Shown here in pieces: positions 24,219 through 33,611 of a stretch of 64,000 bases of DNA. The notes under the pieces were generated by a model, which was not told the DNA's origin, searched no databases, and saw nothing but the letters and a program-made list of their open reading frames with translations. Origin of the DNA: Planctomycetota bacterium (GTDB lineage: Bacteria; Planctomycetota; UBA1135; GCA-002686595); NCBI GenBank assembly GCA_016795325.1, contig JAEUHY010000012.1, forward strand, positions 434,001-498,000, given 5' to 3'. How positions within the stretch are numbered: the first letter of the stretch is position 1; each line of letters starts with the position of its first letter. The translations under genes were made by a program, and so were the position numbers.

Positions 24219-25748
24219 CTACTTCAGCGCGTGCTCGAACGCCTTGCGCAACAGGGCCTCATCGGGCTCGTGCTGCGTGAACTGGCGGAACTGCGTCTGG
24301 GCCTGGCGCACGAACCACTCGGCGCCGGGAACGGCGGTGCAGTTGCGGCGCAACGCGGCCGCCAGGAGCGGGGTCTTCAGCGGCCGATAGACAGCGTCGA
24401 GCACGACCGTGCCCGCACGGATCTCGTTCTCCTCGAGAACACACACGTCCGGCTGCGCGAGCGAGCCCGCGGGCGTGGTGTGCACGAGAATGTCGTAGGC
24501 GAGCGACGCGCGTGCGGACCACGGAGCGCTCGCGCACGCCAGTTCGCGCGCGCAACTCTGCGCCTGCGCCTCGCGCCGAGCGCACAGCGTGACGCGCCCT
24601 CCGCGAGAGAGCACCGCTCGCGCCGCCGCGCGCGCGGCGCCGCCGGCGCCCAGCACCAGCGCGTGCGCTCCGCCCAGCGGCGAGCCCATCGACAGCAGCG
24701 GCTTGCCCGCGCGTTCGTGGTGGTAGCGCCAGGCGCGTTCGAGCGTCTCCCCCGCTCCGGCGACGTCGCTGTTCGACGCGCGCCAGCCGCTCGCGTCACG
24801 CACCAGCGTGTTGGCGGCGCCGGTCGCATGCGCGTCCTCATCGCGCGACTTCGCGGACTTGAACGCAGCGAGTTTGTGCGGCGCGGTGACGGAGAAGCCG
24901 CGGAAGTGCGGATCGTCGACCAGGCCGAGGAAACGCTGGAAGTCGTGCACTTGGAGCGCGACGTACACCGCGTCGAGCCGCGCGCCCTTGAGCGCCATGT
25001 CGTGCACGCGCGGGCTGAGCGAGTGCGCCACCGGATCGCCGACCACGCCGAAGACCGCCGTCGAGTCGCCGCCGCCGCCGGGCGGCAGCACAGCGCGCAG
25101 GTCGTTGACGCGCCACTGCCCCGGCGCCGTGAGCGGCGCGACGGGCTCGCCGGGAACGATCGCCGGCGCCGCGTACGTGAAGGGCGAACCGAAGATCCGG
25201 CACAGCACGCGCGAGAACGCGCCGGCTTCGCCGCTCGAAAACGCGATCAGACCGCCGCGCGCCTGGCGCAGGTGGCGCAGCAAGGCGAGCGCGTCCTCCG
25301 CGCAGTGCGCGTGGGCCACCAGCTTGATCAGGTCGCCCTCGTACATCACGTTGCGGACCTCGTCCTCGAACTCGGCGAGATCGTCCGGGGTTCCGTCGTG
25401 GTCGTGCCGCGAGACGATGCGGTGGCACTTGGCGACGCCGGTTTCGCCGAGCTCGAGCGAAGCGCTCCAGTCGACGTCGACGAAGGCTGCGCCAGCGCGC
25501 GCGGCGCTGCGCAGGATGTCGAGCTGCTGATCGACGTCGCCCGCGAACGCTCCGCCCTGTTCGCGATTGCGCACGGCGACGATCGTCGGCTTGCCCAGTT
25601 GCGTGAGCAACGCGCGCAGTCGCTCCTCTCCGGGATCGCCGATCTCGTCGAGGCGCAACTCGATCAGATCGGAGAGCGGCACTTGGCGCAGCGCCTGCCG
25701 CGCGAGTTGCTCGAAGGAGGACGCCAGGTGGGAAACGACGATGGCCAT
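24219..25748 (-). CDS. aroDE: Bifunctional 3-dehydroquinate dehydratase / shikimate dehydrogenase
   Basis: The 509-residue fusion covers two successive steps, dehydroquinate to dehydroshikimate to shikimate. Residues about 1-215 are a type I dehydratase: the catalytic His lies in SRHDHDGTP and the Schiff-base Lys in LIKLVAHA. Residues about 240-509 are AroE: GDPVAHSLSPRVHD binds shikimate, VTAPHKLAAF carries the catalytic Lys, ANTLV follows, and GAGGAARAAARAV is the NADP-binding loop. Similar AroD-AroE fusions are known from plants, chlamydiae and planctomycetes. The ATG at 25748 gives the normal AroD start. The product's downstream partner, aroK, is the next gene. Confidence 0.94.
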   Translation of the reverse strand: MAIVVSHLASSFEQLARQALRQVPLSDLIELRLDEIGDPGEERLRALLTQLGKPTIVAVRNREQGGAFAGDVDQQLDILRSAARAGAAFVDVDWSASLELGETGVAKCHRIVSRHDHDGTPDDLAEFEDEVRNVMYEGDLIKLVAHAHCAEDALALLRHLRQARGGLIAFSSGEAGAFSRVLCRIFGSPFTYAAPAIVPGEPVAPLTAPGQWRVNDLRAVLPPGGGGDSTAVFGVVGDPVAHSLSPRVHDMALKGARLDAVYVALQVHDFQRFLGLVDDPHFRGFSVTAPHKLAAFKSAKSRDEDAHATGAANTLVRDASGWRASNSDVAGAGETLERAWRYHHERAGKPLLSMGSPLGGAHALVLGAGGAARAAARAVLSRGGRVTLCARREAQAQSCARELACASAPWSARASLAYDILVHTTPAGSLAQPDVCVLEENEIRAGTVVLDAVYRPLKTPLLAAALRRNCTAVPGAEWFVRQAQTQFRQFTQHEPDEALLRKAFEHALK

Positions 25749-25842
25749 GGGAGGCGCGGAGCGTAGCGCGAATCCCACGTGGCGCTCAGCGAGCGGTGAG
25801 CGCGCCCACGTGCTCCGGTGCGCTGCGCGCCGTTGCGCGTCG

Positions 25843-26280
25843 TCACACCGCGTCGAACTCGTGGTAGTCGAGGTCGTCGAAGCGCGCTGCGACGTACCCT
25901 TCCTGGCGCGAGGCGACCAACTCGGCCTCGTAGGCGCGCACGATCAACTGCTGCAGGTGGTCGCGCCCTTCCTGGTGGATCGGGTGGGCGATGTCCGCGT
26001 ACAGCCGCACCTTGCCGCGTTCATCCGCGGCGCCGCGCTGGTCCCTCAGGCGCCTCCCACAATCGTTGCAGTGGCGCGCGCGGAGCGGGTTCTTGCAGGA
26101 GCACGTCGGGCAGCGATCGTGCAGCTTGCGGCTCGGCATGGCGACGAACAGGCCCTTGAGGCCTTCGATGATCTTGATGTCGCGCACGACCAGTTCGCCG
26201 TCGATCGTGAGCGAAGCGAACCCGCGGAGTTTGTCGCGCGGGTCCTGCACGAGCTTTATGCGAATCTCGGTGATGTTCAT
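25843..26280 (-). CDS. spoVG: SpoVG family protein with a zinc-ribbon insert
   Basis: The 145-residue product opens with the SpoVG core: MNITEIRIKLVQ, GFASLTIDGELVVRDIKIIEG and GLFVAMPSRK. SpoVG is an RNA/DNA-binding regulator in Firmicutes. In the middle, where the family normally goes straight on, there is a CPTC-X10-CNDC zinc-ribbon pattern (Cys57, 60, 71, 74). The usual C-terminal segment (ADIAHPIHQEGRDHLQQLIVRAYE) follows. It is preceded by the ispE terminator, so it is probably transcribed separately; no Shine-Dalgarno sequence is seen. Confidence 0.88.
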   Translation of the reverse strand: MNITEIRIKLVQDPRDKLRGFASLTIDGELVVRDIKIIEGLKGLFVAMPSRKLHDRCPTCSCKNPLRARHCNDCGRRLRDQRGAADERGKVRLYADIAHPIHQEGRDHLQQLIVRAYEAELVASRQEGYVAARFDDLDYHEFDAV

Positions 26281-26329
26281 CTGGGGGATGGAGTCCGGAG
26301 CCCGCCCCGGGAAGGGGCTGGACGGACCG

Positions 26330-26359
26330 AAAAAATCGCCGCTCGGCCGAGTCGCGGCG
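26330..26359 (-). terminator. Intrinsic terminator downstream of ispE
   Basis: On the minus strand CGCCGC and GCGGCG form a 6-bp stem around an 11-nt loop, followed by a run of six T (plus-strand A-run 26330-26335). It closes the pssA-folK/panC-ispE operon. Confidence 0.75.
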
Positions 26360-26377
26360 CTCCAGCGCGCCGCTGAA

Positions 26378-27325
26378 TCAGCGCCCGAGCCGCATCGGCC
26401 GGACGACCCACAACCCGCGCGGCGCGAGCCCGGCGCTTTGCAGCGCCGAGACGACCCGCGTGCGCAGGCGCTGGGCAAGGTCAAGGTTGTCCAAGAGCGC
26501 GAAGAAGCTCGAGCCGCTGCCGCTCAAGCAGAACCGGCCTTCGGACGAGGCCTGCAGCACGTTGCGCCAGGTGTCGAGCCTGGGCAGCGCACGGCAGGCT
26601 GCTTCCTCGAGTCGGTTGAACGGCCGCCAGGCGCCGTCCGTGGCCTCAGCCCCGGATGTCTCCGAAGTGAAACACGATTCCAGCGTACGGCGTTCGCCAG
26701 CCCACCTCAACGGGTTTTCCAGCGCGCGGTAGACCAAAGGCGTGGCGGCGCCGAAGTCCGGAGTGACGAGCAGGGCCGCGCGCACCGGCGGCAGCGGACC
26801 GACCGCTTCGATGCGCTCCCCTCTCCCCGTGCAGCGAGCCATGCCGAGCGTCGCCGCGTGCCGGAAGAACACCGTGTCGGAGCCGAGCGCGGCGAGCAGT
26901 TGGTCCGCTTGGACGTCACTCGCCTTCCACGCGAGGGCCAACTCGACGGCGCGCAGCGCCGCGGCGGCGTCGGAACTCGCGCCCCCCAGGCCCGCCTGCG
27001 ACGGAATGCGCTTCTCGAGTTCGAGTTCGACGCCGTCATCGCGCGCCGCGGCCCCGCACTCCCGCGCGAGGGCCAGCGCCTCCAGCGCCGCACGCACGGC
27101 GAGGTTGCGAGCATCGCTGGGAATGTCCGCCGTGGCTTGCTCGCCGCTCACGCGCAGCGACACGCCGCCGTCGCTCGTGCGGCGGGCGCGCAAACGGTCG
27201 CACAAGTCGACCGCCAGCATCAGCGTGTCGAGTTCGTGGTACCCATCGGTGCGGCGCGCGAGCACCTCGAGGAACAAGTTGAGCTTGGCCGGCGCCTCGA
27301 CCTCGCACCACGCAGCGGCGCTCAC
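26378..27325 (-). CDS. ispE: 4-diphosphocytidyl-2-C-methyl-D-erythritol kinase
   Basis: The 315-residue GHMP kinase catalyses the fourth step of the MEP isoprenoid pathway. APAKLNLFLEVLARRTDGYHELDT at the N-terminus holds the conserved Lys and the substrate-binding residues. IPSQAGLGGASSDAAAAL near residue 105 is the ATP-binding GHMP motif, and CLSGSGSSFFAL near 275 is the C-terminal glycine motif. The start is a GTG whose last two bases overlap the stop of the folK-panC gene (GTGA), so translation is coupled. Confidence 0.94.
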   Translation of the reverse strand: MSAAAWCEVEAPAKLNLFLEVLARRTDGYHELDTLMLAVDLCDRLRARRTSDGGVSLRVSGEQATADIPSDARNLAVRAALEALALARECGAAARDDGVELELEKRIPSQAGLGGASSDAAAALRAVELALAWKASDVQADQLLAALGSDTVFFRHAATLGMARCTGRGERIEAVGPLPPVRAALLVTPDFGAATPLVYRALENPLRWAGERRTLESCFTSETSGAEATDGAWRPFNRLEEAACRALPRLDTWRNVLQASSEGRFCLSGSGSSFFALLDNLDLAQRLRTRVVSALQSAGLAPRGLWVVRPMRLGR

Positions 27326-28710
27326 GCAGGGCTCTCGTCGAGGTCCAAGCGCAGGTTGTCGATCAGGCGCACGGCGCCGGCGCGCGCCGCGATCAACGCC
27401 ACGGCGCGCTCGAGCTCGAAGCTCGGTTCGTCGGCGGTCCAACGCTCGGGATCGCGCACTTGCGCGTACTCCGGCTCGAGCCCGCTCCCGTCGAGCGCAC
27501 GCAGCATCACGGCGCGCAACTCGCGCGGCGCGCGGACTCCGCGCTCGCGCCACGCAGCGCGTGCGGAGCACAGCGCGGCGTAGATCCGCGGCGCGCGTTC
27601 CAGATTCTCCGGCGAAAGCAGCGCGTTGCGCGAGGAACGCGCCAATCCCGAAGCCTCGCGCGAAGTCGGACACACCACGATCTGCGGGTAACCCAGCCGA
27701 CGCGCGACGTCGCGCACCACCAAGGTCTGTTGGAAATCCTTCGCGCCGAAGTAAGCGCGGTTGGGGCGCACGATTTCGAACAGGCGCTCGACGATGGTCG
27801 CCACGCCGTCGAAATGGCCCGGTCGGAACGCACCCTCCAATCCGAGCCCCGCGGGCCCCGCCGGCGCCGCGACGATGGATTCGCGCGCCCCGCCCGACTC
27901 GGGAAAGAAGTCGGCCAAGGTTCCGCTGAACACCAGCTCGCAGCCTGCCTCGCCCACCGCGCGCGCGTCGCCTTCGAAGTCGCGCGGGTAACGCTCGAAA
28001 TCCTTGGCGTCGTTGAACTGCAGCGGGTTCACGAACACGCTCACGCACACCAGTTCGTTCTCGGAGCGCGCGCGGCGCACGAGCGACAGGTGACCCTCGT
28101 GCAACGCGCCCATCGTGGGCACGAATCCCAGGCTCGAGGGTCGGCGCGCAGCAAGCCACTCGCGCGCGCCGGCCGGGGTGGCGAACACCTGCGGCATGTC
28201 CGCGGCAGCATGACGAGGCAGCGCCTCGTTGCAAGCCCGGCGCAGGGCCTCGAGGCGCCGACGCACCGTCAGGCCACTCACGGGAAGCAGCAGGTCCGGC
28301 GCCAGCTCCGCCAGCGGCGCGAGAACGAATTCACGCTCCTCCATGCGCGGATGAGGCAACTCGAGCTCCGCCGTGCTCGAGCGTTGAGCGCCGAACAACA
28401 ACAGGTCGAGGTCGAGCGTGCGCGCGGCGTTGCGCACCTCGCGGACGCGGCCATGTCGCGCTTCGATCGCGTGGAGCGCTGCGAGCAACTCCGCAGCGGA
28501 GAGGGAGCACTCCAGCTCGACGACGCCGTTGAGGTACGGCGGTTGCCCGGGTGGGCCGCCGAGGGCCTCGGTCTCGATCCAACTCGAGCGGCGCAGCACG
28601 CGCACGCCAGGCAGCGCGCCGATCTCGCGCACAGCAGCGTTCAGCGTCCGCTCGCGCTCACCGAGGTTCGCTCCCAGCGCAACCCACACGCCTCCCACGG
28701 CCACGCTCAC
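27322..28710 (-). CDS. FolK-PanC fusion: HPPK and pantothenate synthetase
   Basis: The 462-residue product joins two enzymes that are normally separate. Residues about 5-165 are 6-hydroxymethyl-7,8-dihydropterin pyrophosphokinase (folate synthesis): WVALGANLGERERTL, ARTLDLDLLLFG and LPHPRMEEREFVLAPLAEL. Residues about 175-462 are pantoate-beta-alanine ligase: TMGALHEGHLSLV with the HxGH signature, VFVNPLQFNDAKDFERYPR, AYFGAKDFQQ and SSRNALLSPE. Both halves appear complete. The frame is continuous with no stop between them, so one polypeptide is expected. The start is a GTG 6 bp after pssA. I do not know of this fusion as characterised. Confidence 0.92.
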   Translation of the reverse strand: MSVAVGGVWVALGANLGERERTLNAAVREIGALPGVRVLRRSSWIETEALGGPPGQPPYLNGVVELECSLSAAELLAALHAIEARHGRVREVRNAARTLDLDLLLFGAQRSSTAELELPHPRMEEREFVLAPLAELAPDLLLPVSGLTVRRRLEALRRACNEALPRHAAADMPQVFATPAGAREWLAARRPSSLGFVPTMGALHEGHLSLVRRARSENELVCVSVFVNPLQFNDAKDFERYPRDFEGDARAVGEAGCELVFSGTLADFFPESGGARESIVAAPAGPAGLGLEGAFRPGHFDGVATIVERLFEIVRPNRAYFGAKDFQQTLVVRDVARRLGYPQIVVCPTSREASGLARSSRNALLSPENLERAPRIYAALCSARAAWRERGVRAPRELRAVMLRALDGSGLEPEYAQVRDPERWTADEPSFELERAVALIAARAGAVRLIDNLRLDLDESPA

Positions 28711-28716
28711 GCGGAA

Positions 28717-29628
28717 CTAGCGCGGCCCGGCGCGCTCGAGCGACGCGTCGCGCGCGGCGCCGACGTGCGGAGGGGACGGCGGCTTGGAGCGCAGCAGCCT
28801 GCGGACGACGCCGCTCCACACGAACGCGTGAGCGGCGAGGAACAACACAGGAATCGGCGCGCTGAACAGCAGGAACGCGCCGAAGACCAGATAGACCAGC
28901 GTGAAGAAGCTCCCCTTCTTGGTCAGCATCGACACGGCGTGCGGGTAGCGCACGCGGCTCACCATCAGGAAGCCCAGGCACGGCATGAGCACCGCGATCG
29001 CCGGGAGGATCGTGGGGAGCAACCAGTCCGGAAGGCTCGCCAAGCGCAGGTCGGGGACCAAGCTGAACAGACGCCCCATCGGCGTCGGGGTGCCGTCGTC
29101 CGTCTCGAGCTCCGGTCGACGCAGCACCAGGTACAGCAGCAAGGTCGAGACCAGCGCCGCCGCCGCGGCCGGCGAAGGCAACCCGCGGAACTCCGCGTGC
29201 GCCTTCTCGTCCGGGGTCGTTTCGAGGTTGAAGCGCGCCAGACGCAGGACCGCCATGAGCGCGAAGGCCGCGCAGGCGATGAAGTGCAGGCGCGGATTGC
29301 CGTGGTAGCCCAGCAGCGGGCCTTCGTGCTCGATCAAGACCTTCGCGAGCAGCGCCGGCGCGCACCCGAAGGTGATGGCGTCCGCGAACGAATCGAGCTG
29401 CGCTCCGAACTGACTCGCCCCGCCGGTGATGCGCGCGACCTTGCCGTCCAGCGCGTCGAAGACCATCCCCAGGAAGATGAGCAGGCAGGCGGTCTCGAGC
29501 TTGCGGTAGAAGATCAGCGGATCGCTCGCGCCGACGGCCAGCGCGTCGATCGCCTTGGCGATCGCGAGCAAGCCGCAGAACGCGTTGCCGAGCGTGATCA
29601 GATTCGGAAGGGCGGAGACGCGGCGCAC
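28717..29628 (-). CDS. pssA: CDP-diacylglycerol-serine O-phosphatidyltransferase
   Basis: The 303-residue membrane protein makes phosphatidylserine. The CDP-alcohol phosphotransferase signature is complete: DALDGKVARITGG followed by GAQLDSFADAITFG, with the paired aspartates at standard spacing. About eight hydrophobic segments are visible. I place the start at the GTG at 29628, because VRRVSALPNLITLGNAFCG is how the family begins. An ATG at 29712 would add 28 residues, and it would share two bases with the divergent eno start codon, which is less likely. It heads the operon with folK-panC and ispE. Confidence 0.87.
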   Translation of the reverse strand: MRRVSALPNLITLGNAFCGLLAIAKAIDALAVGASDPLIFYRKLETACLLIFLGMVFDALDGKVARITGGASQFGAQLDSFADAITFGCAPALLAKVLIEHEGPLLGYHGNPRLHFIACAAFALMAVLRLARFNLETTPDEKAHAEFRGLPSPAAAAALVSTLLLYLVLRRPELETDDGTPTPMGRLFSLVPDLRLASLPDWLLPTILPAIAVLMPCLGFLMVSRVRYPHAVSMLTKKGSFFTLVYLVFGAFLLFSAPIPVLFLAAHAFVWSGVVRRLLRSKPPSPPHVGAARDASLERAGPR

Positions 29629-29641
29629 GCCCAGAGCATAG

Positions 29642-30973
<1,332 letters not shown>

Positions 30974-31002
30974 CGCCCGCGAACGCTCCAGAGGCACGCA
31001 CC

Positions 31003-31347
31003 ATGGCGAGCATCACCTCCGCATCCACAGCCGCGACCGCTCCCAGCGCGCAGTCGACGTCGGTGTTCGCCGGGATCGTGGCTTGGTCGCCGGTGTGGAT
31101 CGCCTTCCTCGTCCTCGGCCAAGTGGCTTTGCTCGGTCTGCGCCCCGCGTTGACCGAGCGCAAGCGACTCGCCGCGGCCGAGGCCGAGATGCGTGCGCGC
31201 ACGGAGCGCGAACAGGCGCGCTCCGCCGAGCTCGAGCGGCTCGAACGCGCACAGAACGATCCGATCTACCTCGAGCGCGAGCGCCGCGCGCTGCGCAACA
31301 TCAAGGCCGAGGAGTCGGACGACGCTGCGGGCGACGAGGAACGCTGA
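31003..31347 (+). CDS. FtsB/DivIC-like septum formation protein
   Basis: The 114-residue product has one membrane segment (about residues 25-47, WSPVWIAFLVLGQVALLGL). A charged heptad coiled coil follows (ALTERKRLAAAEAEMRARTEREQ, about 50-90), then the typical closing motif NDPIYLERERRALRNIKAEE. This bitopic topology and its position after eno match FtsB/DivIC family proteins of the divisome. Whether it acts in division here is inferred, since many planctomycetes lack FtsZ. AGAGG lies upstream of the ATG. Confidence 0.72.
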   Translation: MASITSASTAATAPSAQSTSVFAGIVAWSPVWIAFLVLGQVALLGLRPALTERKRLAAAEAEMRARTEREQARSAELERLERAQNDPIYLERERRALRNIKAEESDDAAGDEER

Positions 31348-31354
31348 GCGCCGC

Positions 31355-33565
31355 ATGGGCCACGCGGGCCTCGACACGGCTCGGCCCACCGGCCTGAAGC
31401 TCCGCCAGCCCACGCGCCCGCGCGGGCCTGCGCTCGCGTCTGTGGGACTCTTGGGTTGCGCGCTGCTCGGCTTCGCCGCGCCCGGCTCGGCGCGTGCAGC
31501 GCTCCGCGCCCAGGGTGAAGCGCTGCAACTCGACGAGGGGCCGCTCGACAACGCTGCGTTCCTCGCGGGCAGCGAGTTCGCGAGCGTCGCGCTCGCGCGT
31601 GCGGACAAGCTCCAGGTCGAACTCAGCGCCGCGGCGTTCGGACAAACGAACGAGCGGCGCTGGAGCGAACTCTTCGACCAGTGGCACGTCGTATTGCGCG
31701 ACTCCGAGGAAGGCGCAGCGCTCGCGCCGTTGCCCGAGGGCGCGGGCGCCAAACTGTGGCCGGACGTCGACGGAACCGCGGACCCGGCGGCGGACCGCAG
31801 ACGCGACGGAATCGAGGCCGCGCTGCTGCGGCGCTTGCTCAGCGCTCCGCCCCAGGCGCGCGCGCTGTGGACACGTTCGCAGGATCTGCTCGCCGCGGAG
31901 CAACTCTCGCTGAGCGGGCGCGACCCGCAAGCGCTGGCGCGCGTGGAGCGGCGCTTCTTCGCTACAGCCAGCGCCGTGCGCGCCGCCCTCGCCCTGGCGG
32001 AGCTCGAGTTCGAGCGCGCGCGGCCGCGCGCGGCCCGCGACTGGCTCCAACGTGCGGAGCAACACCTGCAACTCGCCGCGCTGCCCTCGGACGAGCTCGC
32101 GACAGCGCTGGCACGGCGCCGCGCGGCGTTCGCGGAGGAGGCGAGTGCGGCGCCCGCGGCAGCCGCGAGTTGGTCGAACGCAACGCGGCTCGAGCCCGCG
32201 CACCTGTTCCTGCTCGAGGACCTGCGCCGGCGCCAACCCGCGCGCGGCCGCCTCGAACCGGGGATGTCGATCCGACCGGGGCTGAGCTTCTTCGGCGAAC
32301 GGCATGTGCTCGTGCACTTCTCCGCCGGCGACGGTCCGCAGAGCTTGGCGCTCTACGACCTCGAAGCCGGACTCCAAGTCGGCCGCACGGACGTCACAGC
32401 GCTGCTGCGCGACGCCGGAATGTCCGTGGGCGGGCTGCTCGACTCGCCCGAGATTCCCGGCTGGCCGCTGCAGATCTCGGCGCACGCCGGCGCCGCCGTG
32501 TTCGTCGTCGGCCGGCGCGGCACGACGCGTGGCAACGCGCTGGTGTGCCTGGACATCGCGGTCGATCCGGATCCAAAGGCGCCGCCGCGCGTCGCGCTGC
32601 GTTGGGTGTGGCACGACGGCCGCAGGGTGCTCGGTCCCGACGGGCCGACCGCAGCCGCTCCGAGCGAGTGGAGCACCAGTGAATTCCAACCGGGAGTCGC
32701 GCTCGACGGAGAGAACGTGGTGTTCGCCGTGCGGGAGTACGAAACCGCCGAGGAAGGCGGCGATTTCCAGGCGCGCGCCGCGGCGGCGGCAGCCGTGCGC
32801 ACGTCGCTCGCCGCGATCGATCTCTCGAGCGGCCAACTCGTGTGGAAACGTTGGATCGGCCGCGGCGTGGAGGTGCAACGCTCGACGGGACGCTTCTTCG
32901 GCGCGCGCGCTCCCGCGGCGAGCGCCTCCCCGCTCGGGGTCGACGCGGCCAACGTGCTGCTGCACTCGAACACCGGTTTCAGCGCCCTGCTCAGCACGCT
33001 CGACGGTCGGCTGCACTGGTCCTTGCGCACGCGTCGGCGCGCCGCCGACGAACGCGTCTGGTCTGGCGCAGCACCGACGCCGGTGAGGTTTCCAAGCGAC
33101 GTCGCGGCGTGGGCCAGTGCGCCCGCCGACAGCGACCACCTGTACTGGCTGCGCAACGCTCCCGACCTCGACGGACGCGGGCTTTTCTGCGCGGCGCCGC
33201 ACCGCGCCCCTGCGGGCACGACGCTGCTCGGAGCGCACGGCAGCGAAGCGTTCGTGCTGGGTCCGCACGGGCCGGAGCATGCGCTGTCGAGTTGGGAGGC
33301 GATCCGCGGGCGCACGCGCATCGCGCCCTACCTGGGCCCCGAGGAGCAGCTCACGGGCGATGGACTGTGCTCAGCGGAACGCGCCTTGTTCGCGACGCAG
33401 TTCGGCCTGTACCTGATCGATCTCGAGCGCGAGTTGTACCTGATCAGCCAGGCGCCGCTGGAGAGCCCGCGTGGGCTGAGCACGCTCGGCGGGAGCGTGC
33501 ACGCGCGCGCGGGCTGGGCCTGTGTGATCGGCCCGAGCGCGCTGTGGGTCTTCCGCGCGCTTTGA
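31355..33565 (+). CDS. Secreted PQQ-like beta-propeller protein
   Basis: The product is 736 residues. A signal peptide follows a basic N-terminal stretch (hydrophobic core ASVGLLGCALLGFAAPGSARA). The first 280 residues are alpha-helical and Ala/Arg/Glu-rich. The rest contains PQQ-like strands such as AAIDLSSGQLVWKRWIGRG, HSNTGFSALLSTLDGRLHWSL and LYLIDLERELYLISQAPL. No enzyme active site is recognised. It follows the ftsB-like gene by 7 bp, so it is probably co-transcribed with it and eno. It has the same design (helical front, PQQ-like back) as the larger protein at 47554-52119. Confidence 0.7.
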   Translation: MGHAGLDTARPTGLKLRQPTRPRGPALASVGLLGCALLGFAAPGSARAALRAQGEALQLDEGPLDNAAFLAGSEFASVALARADKLQVELSAAAFGQTNERRWSELFDQWHVVLRDSEEGAALAPLPEGAGAKLWPDVDGTADPAADRRRDGIEAALLRRLLSAPPQARALWTRSQDLLAAEQLSLSGRDPQALARVERRFFATASAVRAALALAELEFERARPRAARDWLQRAEQHLQLAALPSDELATALARRRAAFAEEASAAPAAAASWSNATRLEPAHLFLLEDLRRRQPARGRLEPGMSIRPGLSFFGERHVLVHFSAGDGPQSLALYDLEAGLQVGRTDVTALLRDAGMSVGGLLDSPEIPGWPLQISAHAGAAVFVVGRRGTTRGNALVCLDIAVDPDPKAPPRVALRWVWHDGRRVLGPDGPTAAAPSEWSTSEFQPGVALDGENVVFAVREYETAEEGGDFQARAAAAAAVRTSLAAIDLSSGQLVWKRWIGRGVEVQRSTGRFFGARAPAASASPLGVDAANVLLHSNTGFSALLSTLDGRLHWSLRTRRRAADERVWSGAAPTPVRFPSDVAAWASAPADSDHLYWLRNAPDLDGRGLFCAAPHRAPAGTTLLGAHGSEAFVLGPHGPEHALSSWEAIRGRTRIAPYLGPEEQLTGDGLCSAERALFATQFGLYLIDLERELYLISQAPLESPRGLSTLGGSVHARAGWACVIGPSALWVFRAL

Positions 33566-33611
33566 GAGCAGTCCCCGCCGCGCGCGGTTCCCGACAGCAC
33601 GGCGGATGCGT

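Noticed and set aside
26378..28234. A 618-codon extension of ispE reaching into the folK-panC gene
   Set aside because: The extra 300 residues are an out-of-frame reading of PanC. The GTG at 27325 gives the normal IspE start and overlaps the upstream stop.
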